Source of the DNA: an uncultured Selenomonadaceae bacterium
Lineage (GTDB): Bacteria > Bacillota > Negativicutes > Selenomonadales > Selenomonadaceae
Reading direction: 5' to 3'
Assembly (NCBI GenBank): GCA_937902665.1
Contig: CALELM010000016.1
Location: 1-12,808, forward strand
DNA length: 12,808 nt
In this document: positions 7,058-12,808 of the stretch, in pieces
Numbering within the stretch: position 1 is the stretch's first letter
How the letters are laid out: every line of letters starts with the position of its first letter
Translations under genes and position numbers: made by a program
Notes under the pieces: generated by a model
What the model was told of the DNA's origin: nothing
The model's database searches: none
Seen by the model: the letters and a program-made list of their open reading frames with translations, nothing else

Positions 7058-10000
7058 AAGCTGATGTGCCACCGCATTAAGCTGATGCGGTCTTAATGTA
7101 ATGTCCTGTGTCATGCCCGGAAACTTTAGGTGGGAACCGTCATACTCTCTCGGTCTGGTGGAATTGAAAAGCTCGTTGTACTTGGCACACAAGGTCTGTC
7201 TGCGCTCCGGATCACGAAATACCCAGTCCTTAAAGGCTTCCCTGATAGCTTCCTGTTTCTGACTGGCAAGCATAGTTTCCTTTTTGTTAAGAACTCTCTT
7301 TTCCTTCCCATCTTCCTCTATCGTATCAAAGATACGGGTATCACGAAGGTTTAAGGAATCTTCCAGAATGCGGTAGGCATTTGCCCGGCTCGTTCCGTAT
7401 GTCATGTTGACAAGTGAATTGCCACGATCCGCATTTTTGCCCTTTACGTTCCACTGTCCTGTCACATCGGAATACTGCACCCCGACAAGGTTGCGGTCAA
7501 AGAGGTAATCCGGTGTTTCAAAGGTTTCCCGCATGAAATCCTCGATGTACTTAGGCTCAATCCATGTGGCACCGATACGCACCTCAATCTCGCTTGCATC
7601 AAGCTCCTTTGGCTGTACACCCTCAAGGGCTGTGACATTGATTGCAAACTCCGGACGGTTCTCTGCAAATACCCTTGCGGTTGCCAGCTTCTCCCTGACA
7701 TTGCCGCTTAAATACTCGTCTGCGGTTTCCCACTTTTCTGTAACCGGATTCTGAAAAATGATTCCGGCAAGTTCCTTTGCCACATCTTCCTCGCTTTTTC
7801 CCGTAAGCTCCGACATATAGGCTAGGTCTACCCTTGCCTTTTCCCCTAATGACACCGCCAGCGCTTCGCTTGCGGTATCCACGCTTGTGACAACCTCTGC
7901 CTTTTTAATTGTTCTCTTAGAAAACATATCCGCCTTGCCTTTGAAGTTGCCCTCATCGTCAAGCTTTTCCAATGAACAAAGCAGACAATAGCTTGAGTCT
8001 TGATTAAACGCTCTCTTATTGGTCTGTGAATTGATCAGACCGTATTTCTTGGAAAACGCATCATACAGCTCATTAAGCCCTGCCTGCTTGCTCTTAATCA
8101 TATCTTCCGGATATTCGTTCAACTGATAATCAATCAGCTCCTGTGTACAGTCACGAATCTGCACCATGCCTTTCATACGCTGCTCCATCGTTTCTGATAC
8201 GTCCACAGGCTTCATAATGGAATTTTCCCGGTAATACACCCTTTCGTCCACGATCGTGTAACTGTAATTCTTCACGCCTGGATCGGCGGGAATGGCTTCT
8301 CTTGCCAACTCATCGTCAAGCTCATCAAACTCTACCTCGTCAATGCTTCCTTCGATATGGGATATAGCCTTTTCAAGCTGTTCAGATAGAGGAATGGCTG
8401 TATCCGGTGTACAGGTGGCTTCCATGCCAAACTGCCCGCTGACCATTTGCATTTTTCCCATGATCATCTCCGGGTGGTCTGCAAAATACTGGTTCATGGC
8501 TATACCATCTTCATTTTCACAAAGATGCACCCAATCCGGCTCGATGTCGATTACTCTGTCACGCTTCTTTAAGAAAAGAATGTCCGAAGTGACCTCCGTC
8601 CCCGCATTTTCCTTAAAGGCTGTGTTGGGAAGCCTGATTGCTCCAAGAAGCTCCGCTCTCTGCGCAAGGTACTTTCTGACTTCCGGACTTTTCTTATCCA
8701 TTGTTCCCTTTGACGTGACAAATGCCACTACACCGCCCGGTCTGACCTTATCTAAGGCTTTGGCGAAAAAGTAATCGTGTATGAGGAAGTTATGCTTGTC
8801 ATAGGCTCTGTCTGCCACCTTGTACTGACCGAAAGGCACGTTTCCGATTGCCACATCAAAGAAATCATTTGGATAGTCAGTCTTTTCAAAGCCTGTGATC
8901 TTCACATCGGCATTCGGGTATAGCTGTCTTGCAATTCTTCCGGTAATTCCGTCCAGCTCCACACCATAAAGCCTGCTCTCCTGCATATTTTTCGGCAGCA
9001 TACCGAAAAAGTTACCGATACCCATTGCCGGCTCTAAGATGTTGCCTTTTGAAAAGCCCATTCGTTCCATCGCATCATAAATCGCCTTGATGATCACAGG
9101 GCTTGTGTAGTGGGCATTTAAGGTGCTTTCCCTTGCTGAATCGTATTCCTCGGCTGACAACAGGCTCTTTAATTCCTGATATTCACTTGCCCAGTTCGCT
9201 TTGGTTTCGTCAAAGGCATCGGCAAGACCACCCCAGCCTACATATTTTGCTAAAATCTCCTGTTCTTCTGGTGTGGCAATACGGTTTTCGCCCTCAATCT
9301 TTTCAAACGTTCTGATAGCTTCCACGTTCTGACGGAATTTTTCTTTTGCCGCAAAGCCTTTTCCGGCACTTTCCTCTGTTTCCGGAGCAATGTGGAAATT
9401 GACTGCACCCGATTTGTCAATCTGTGGCTGTTCCTTTGGCGCTTCTGCTTCATTCTGCGGCTCTGGTTCGGCAATCACTTCACTCTCTTGCATTGGATTA
9501 GACAATTCTTCATTTTTCTGTTCATATTCACCCCATACTCTTTGGGAAACAGCAGAAAAATAAGGAGATTCTTCTTCCATAATGCTGAAGCGAATCTCCT
9601 CCATGTCCTCAAGGCTCTTTGCCCCGGCTATTTTATCATGGTACTTAAAATATAATGCTTCCCTGCCAAGAATGCCCTCCAAGCGTGCCAGTTCAGGCTC
9701 TGGCATACGTTCCCATATATCATCCTTCTCCGTATGAATGGTAAAGCCTTCTCCGTCATCATGGTACTCAAGCGTATATTGCAGCTTATCATGTTCCCCA
9801 CGAATATCACACTCAAAATCATAGACTGTTGTTCGTGTACCTCTGATATATTCCCGGTCTATCAATACAAGGTTTTGAACATCATCCGCAGTCAAAGGCG
9901 GTTCTTCTTTCTGCTCTATTGCAGGCTCTCCCTCATAACGTGACGCATACTGTCTGGCATCCTTTAACAAACCGTCCATCTCCAGAGCTTTTTCTATCTC

Positions 10001-12808
10001 GCCGCTGATTGTCTGCATCATTACATAGTCTGCCGCTTCTGCAAAAAGGAAATCATAGACCTCTTTTCCTTCTAAAGTGCGCTCATCGTCAGCAATCGTG
10101 ACCGCCTGTGTTTCCTCGTTCCAGCCAACCACATCTTTCCGGTCTAATTCTCCGCAGATTTTAACCACAACCGACATTTCAGACAGCCTTTCATTTAACT
10201 GCTCAATGTCTGATTTTTCGGTTTCAGGTGCTTTGGGTTCTCCTTCAGCAACAGTTCCTGTTTCCCTATCTAATTCCTGATTGGTTACACCACGCTCCAA
10301 CTTCGCCTGTTCTTTTTGCATGGCTTCCTCTGCCTGTTCCTGTTTGTACTGTGCATAGGCTTCCTTTCCCTCCGGCGAAAGGTATTTATCTGCCTGCACA
10401 AGCTCCCGGATACGTTTCTCCACTACATTCCAGTTTAAAAGCACCTTTGCGTAAGGACTGCCATAGTTACCTTTCTCCAGACGAATACCTTTGGCATCGT
10501 GATCCTCGTGTGCTCTGTCACTTCCCGGAAGTGCATGGGAACTACCACCCGTACCATATTCATTTTTCAGAAAAGCAATGCTGTCTTTCTTGTCATGCCC
10601 TTCCATGAAATACTCATAGATACGGAATTTTCCATGTTCAAAGCCGCTTCCACCTGTCAGCCTGTAATCAATCTCGTCCTGTGTGATAAAGTCCTCATTC
10701 CTTACTTCCACCGTATCAGGTGTCGGAAATTCTTTCTTTACCACATCTAAATCCGCAAGCTGTTCTAATAAATAATCCGGTCTTTTCACATACCGCCATT
10801 TAATCTGCTTTTCTCCACTGTCAAGCTGTGCCTTTGCCTGTTCAAGCTCATCCTTAATCAGTTCTCTGCCCTCAGTAGTGGATAAAAGCTCGCATAGCCT
10901 TTCCATGCTTGCCGAGTAGTTAGAAAATTTCAGCTCCAGACTCTCCGGCATTTCCGATATACCGTCACGGAAGAAATTGTTGATATCCGTTGCAACACGC
11001 TCACGCTCCACCGCATCCACAAGGAATACTTCGTTGGTGCTCATATAAGTTCCATTCTCCACCATAGCCCGGATATGGCTCTCTGCTTCCTGCCAGCTCA
11101 TGACAGCAATCGTATTTTCCTTTGCCGATGTACCGTAACCGATACGCATACCCATTTCATCAAACCATAAGGACACGGGATTTCCGTCAAACTCAAAACC
11201 TTTTCCGGTAGTCTTATACTCGTTCTTTAAAAATTCTGCCATTTCTTCCGGTGTCTTACCCTGCTGATACTTGGCATAGATACGCTTTCTGCTGTTATCC
11301 CTACCGCCGCCACTACGCAAGATACTGTCAATCTGCTCCTGTGACAAAGAAAAAGCAGCGGGCATGGTATATTGAATACTTGCTTCCGCTGCTGCGATTG
11401 TGCCGACCTGTTCCTCAAAGCTCGGAAACAGGCTTAACTGCTGATAGGTTCCCTCCGGCTGTTCCATATTTAACTGTAGATCAGTTCTGTCATCACGATT
11501 TCCTCTGCCGAGTGGACGATGCTGTTCATCTTCGCTACCCAGAGCATCTGATTTTCTGCTTTCATCTGTTCCGTTATCCCCTCTCTCTCCTTCATCTGTC
11601 CGGTCAGAAGCTCCATTCCCTCCTCTGCCTGCTCCTGTATCATCAACAAGTGTTCCTTCCGCTTCCCGCTCAGAAGAAGTCCCGTATATACTCCGTTCTT
11701 GTGCTCCTGTAAGAACTTCTTCCTCATCAGTCCGTACTTTGTCAGTACCTCCTTCGGCTGTTCGTCCATTACTACCATCGGTATCTGATAATCCCCGTTC
11801 TTCTCGTATGTCAGATTCATCATATTTGCTCCTTTCCCCGATTTCTCCGGTCTGTGTGATAGATTGTTCGTCTTGGCTTTCGCTTTCACGCTTTAACGCA
11901 TTACAGTCTGCTTCAGATGCATTTGCAAGTTCTTTTTCGATATTTTTCTCAAGGGTGTCGATATGTTCCCTGCCTACTCTCGTTTCTTCCCGATTTTGGG
12001 CAATCTGCCTGTCATACGCTCCGATTGCTTTTCCAATTTCCATAAGGATTGGCTTGGATAAATCAGACACATTACTGCCAAGCTGTGACAGCGTTTCCAC
12101 TGTGTTAAACTCATGGATATAAGGGAAATTTATTTCTTCGGCAAGCTCACTCTCCTCCATGCCACACCGCTTTAAAACGGTATAGGCAATGCTGTCGGCA
12201 AGGGTTTCCCGTATCCTTACTTCCACGTTCAGCTCGTCCAGTTCCTCCAGAAAGCTCCCTTCCTTTAAGTATTCCATATCCGAAGCAAGCTCTTTATAAC
12301 AGTCCTCTGCAATCCGTCCGGCAATCTCCCGGATACGTCCCACAAACCCGGCTTCCCTGTCGATGTCCCCATAAGTTTTTTCCAAACGGGAAATCACCGC
12401 TTCCATGTGTTCCTCACGCATTTCCCAAAGGTTAGGGAATTGTCCGATTCTTCTTGCCTTATGCACATCTGAAATATCAAAGACATACTTCAAACCGGAA
12501 AAACTATCCTCATCAATCAACGCAATGCCTTTTGCACCTTTGTTTACCCAGCAGTGCATCTTTTCATTCCATATCTCTATGGAAGCACAAGCAGTTGCAT
12601 CCAGTCTTTGAGCATAGATTAAAAGCTGTTCCTTGAACGGATATTTATACAGTCTGGAAGCAGTATTTAAGTACCGTCTCCAGCTTTCTTTATTCCGCAC
12701 GACTTCTTTTGCTGTTTCCTCTGCCAGTGCGGAAATCAATTTATTTTTTTTTCTGATACCGTCAATAGTTTTTCGCAAATTCTTTCCTAAGACCTGACCG
12801 CCTAATTG
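7055..12808 (-). CDS. Giant ICE polyvalent protein: ArdC-like N-terminus and N6-adenine methylase, N-terminal part (5' partial)
   Basis: The frame is open to the window edge: upstream of the TTG at 12778 the codons read QLGGQVLGKN, so the true start lies outside and the TTG is not convincing. Residues below count from that TTG. Residues 30-90 (YPFKEQLLIYAQ, MHCWVNKGAKGIALID) resemble the ssDNA-binding N-domain of ArdC antirestriction proteins. A charged linker rich in G, E, D, R, S and T spans about 295-450. Two related ~105-residue modules lie at 474-580 and 696-801. Segments at about 860-950 and 965-1090 resemble polyvalent-protein-associated domains. The methyltransferase has motif I ILEPAMGIGNF (1247-1257) and the motif IV-like IGNVPFG (1311-1317). 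The pre-helicase RPHQLNAVAHQL precedes the stop. Such proteins occur in Tn1549-like ICEs and are thought to protect or process transferred DNA. The stop removes the helicase, so activity as found is doubtful. Confidence 0.82.
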   Translation of the reverse strand, partial: QLGGQVLGKNLRKTIDGIRKKNKLISALAEETAKEVVRNKESWRRYLNTASRLYKYPFKEQLLIYAQRLDATACASIEIWNEKMHCWVNKGAKGIALIDEDSFSGLKYVFDISDVHKARRIGQFPNLWEMREEHMEAVISRLEKTYGDIDREAGFVGRIREIAGRIAEDCYKELASDMEYLKEGSFLEELDELNVEVRIRETLADSIAYTVLKRCGMEESELAEEINFPYIHEFNTVETLSQLGSNVSDLSKPILMEIGKAIGAYDRQIAQNREETRVGREHIDTLEKNIEKELANASEADCNALKRESESQDEQSITQTGEIGERSKYDESDIREERGLSDTDGSNGRTAEGGTDKVRTDEEEVLTGAQERSIYGTSSEREAEGTLVDDTGAGRGGNGASDRTDEGERGDNGTDESRKSDALGSEDEQHRPLGRGNRDDRTDLQLNMEQPEGTYQQLSLFPSFEEQVGTIAAAEASIQYTMPAAFSLSQEQIDSILRSGGGRDNSRKRIYAKYQQGKTPEEMAEFLKNEYKTTGKGFEFDGNPVSLWFDEMGMRIGYGTSAKENTIAVMSWQEAESHIRAMVENGTYMSTNEVFLVDAVERERVATDINNFFRDGISEMPESLELKFSNYSASMERLCELLSTTEGRELIKDELEQAKAQLDSGEKQIKWRYVKRPDYLLEQLADLDVVKKEFPTPDTVEVRNEDFITQDEIDYRLTGGSGFEHGKFRIYEYFMEGHDKKDSIAFLKNEYGTGGSSHALPGSDRAHEDHDAKGIRLEKGNYGSPYAKVLLNWNVVEKRIRELVQADKYLSPEGKEAYAQYKQEQAEEAMQKEQAKLERGVTNQELDRETGTVAEGEPKAPETEKSDIEQLNERLSEMSVVVKICGELDRKDVVGWNEETQAVTIADDERTLEGKEVYDFLFAEAADYVMMQTISGEIEKALEMDGLLKDARQYASRYEGEPAIEQKEEPPLTADDVQNLVLIDREYIRGTRTTVYDFECDIRGEHDKLQYTLEYHDDGEGFTIHTEKDDIWERMPEPELARLEGILGREALYFKYHDKIAGAKSLEDMEEIRFSIMEEESPYFSAVSQRVWGEYEQKNEELSNPMQESEVIAEPEPQNEAEAPKEQPQIDKSGAVNFHIAPETEESAGKGFAAKEKFRQNVEAIRTFEKIEGENRIATPEEQEILAKYVGWGGLADAFDETKANWASEYQELKSLLSAEEYDSARESTLNAHYTSPVIIKAIYDAMERMGFSKGNILEPAMGIGNFFGMLPKNMQESRLYGVELDGITGRIARQLYPNADVKITGFEKTDYPNDFFDVAIGNVPFGQYKVADRAYDKHNFLIHDYFFAKALDKVRPGGVVAFVTSKGTMDKKSPEVRKYLAQRAELLGAIRLPNTAFKENAGTEVTSDILFLKKRDRVIDIEPDWVHLCENEDGIAMNQYFADHPEMIMGKMQMVSGQFGMEATCTPDTAIPLSEQLEKAISHIEGSIDEVEFDELDDELAREAIPADPGVKNYSYTIVDERVYYRENSIMKPVDVSETMEQRMKGMVQIRDCTQELIDYQLNEYPEDMIKSKQAGLNELYDAFSKKYGLINSQTNKRAFNQDSSYCLLCSLEKLDDEGNFKGKADMFSKRTIKKAEVVTSVDTASEALAVSLGEKARVDLAYMSELTGKSEEDVAKELAGIIFQNPVTEKWETADEYLSGNVREKLATARVFAENRPEFAINVTALEGVQPKELDASEIEVRIGATWIEPKYIEDFMRETFETPDYLFDRNLVGVQYSDVTGQWNVKGKNADRGNSLVNMTYGTSRANAYRILEDSLNLRDTRIFDTIEEDGKEKRVLNKKETMLASQKQEAIREAFKDWVFRDPERRQTLCAKYNELFNSTRPREYDGSHLKFPGMTQDITLRPHQLNAVAHQL
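10376..10693 (-). repeat. Second copy of the ~105-residue internal module in the giant protein
   Basis: Residues 696-801 (from TTG 12778) contain FITQDEIDYRLTGGSG, RIYEYFMEG, IAFLKNEYGTGG, GIRLEKG and NWNVVEKRIRELV...KYLS. They align in order with the first module upstream. The duplication is at protein level and old, since the DNA copies have diverged. Confidence 0.7.
11039..11359 (-). repeat. First copy of the ~105-residue internal module in the giant protein
   Basis: Residues 474-580 contain FSLSQEQIDSILRSGGG, RIYAKYQQG, MAEFLKNEYKTTG, GMRIGYG and SWQEAESHIRAMV...TYMS, matching the second copy block by block. The shared core is R-I-Y-x(4)-(E/Q)-G-x(6-7)-F-L-K-N-E-Y. Function unknown; the conserved pattern suggests a small folded helix-rich domain. 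Confidence 0.7.
11470..11823 (-). CDS. tnpV: TnpV-family transposon protein, nested in the +1 frame of the giant gene
   Basis: A complete frame of 117 residues (116 from the second Met at 11820) ends at TAA 11470. It starts MMNLTYEKNGDYQIP, continues with LTKYGLMRKKFLQEHKNGVY and LLLSGKRKEHLL, and ends WVAKMNSIVHSAEEIVMTE followed by LIYS. The (L)TYE...DYxIP opening, KYGxMRKxxLxEHK block and MNSIxxxAEEIxxTELIY ending are the TnpV pattern from Tn4451-like and Tn1549-like elements. TnpV is a small protein of unclear role, sometimes described as excisionase-like. AAAGGAG at 11829-11835 lies 5 and 8 bases before the two ATGs. The gene lies wholly inside the giant ORF, shifted by one base, exactly over its low-complexity linker (residues about 319-437). 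A family match over the full length plus its own ribosome site argues for a real gene, not a shadow ORF. An in-frame ATG at 11889 would add residues unlike the family. Confidence 0.75.
   Translation of the reverse strand: MMNLTYEKNGDYQIPMVVMDEQPKEVLTKYGLMRKKFLQEHKNGVYTGLLLSGKRKEHLLMIQEQAEEGMELLTGQMKEREGITEQMKAENQMLWVAKMNSIVHSAEEIVMTELIYS
11829..11835 (-). promoter_or_regulatory. Ribosome binding site of the nested tnpV gene
   Basis: AAAGGAG on the minus strand, embedded in the giant coding sequence, 5 bases before ATG 11823 and 8 before ATG 11820. A Shine-Dalgarno of this strength inside another gene and correctly spaced to a family-consistent start supports internal translation initiation. 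Confidence 0.7.

Noticed and set aside
8292..8774. Plus-strand ORF of 160 codons
   Set aside because: It is antisense to the methylase region of the giant gene, with a Ser/Leu-rich shadow composition and no recognisable protein.
11251..11712. Plus-strand ORF of 153 codons opposite the linker
   Set aside because: It is the antisense of two overlapping sense frames; its composition (His, Tyr, Leu, Cys) looks like a shadow.
12776..12778. TTG as the start of the giant protein
   Set aside because: The frame stays open to the window edge with plausible coding sequence (QLGGQVLGKN), so the real start is more likely outside.

Overview
The window reads as accessory DNA of a low-GC Gram-positive gut-type Clostridium relative (Lachnospiraceae-like). 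It lies inside an integrative conjugative element (ICE) of the broad Tn1549/CTn class. The assignment rests on family recognition: a giant polyvalent N6-methylase/SNF2-helicase protein, a TnpV protein and the start of an ArdC-like antirestriction gene are typical of such elements. No relaxase, integrase, coupling protein or chromosomal gene is visible. Every gene I can support is on the minus strand, so transcription runs from high to low coordinates.

Region by region, in the direction of transcription: (1) 12808-7055 is the N-terminal two thirds of the giant ICE protein, 5'-truncated by the window edge. It holds an ArdC-like N-terminus, a charged low-complexity linker, two copies of a ~105-residue module, further polyvalent-type segments and an N6-adenine methyltransferase domain. 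(2) Nested in the linker, in the +1 frame and behind a strong Shine-Dalgarno sequence, is a complete TnpV gene (11470-11823). (3) A TAA at 7055-7057 interrupts the giant frame just before helicase motif I. The same frame continues to 4460 as an SNF2-type helicase, so the two pieces are one gene of about 2,770+ codons split by a single nonsense codon. (4) A perfect 11-bp inverted repeat at 4436-4461 overlaps the stop codon. (5) 4345-447 is a visibly more AT-rich two-gene operon with its own promoter: an OLD-family ATPase/TOPRIM nuclease and a UvrD-like helicase overlapping by one base. This is a Gabija (GajAB) anti-phage system carried as ICE cargo. (6) 446-210 holds a terminator-like hairpin and uncertain tiny ORFs. 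(7) 209-87 is the first ~36 codons of an ArdC-like antirestriction gene, cut at about position 100 by what looks like the end of an IS256-type insertion sequence. That end is present as a 46/47-bp tandem duplication.

Working together: the giant protein, TnpV and ArdC belong to ICE maintenance and transfer and to evading host restriction. Gabija would protect the host from phages and competing elements. Two backbone genes look damaged (nonsense codon in the giant gene, IS in ardC) while gajA and gajB are intact. This fits a decaying or immobilised ICE that still delivers a working defence cassette, although a sequencing error at 7055 cannot be excluded. The most unusual item is the tnpV gene overprinted on the giant gene.
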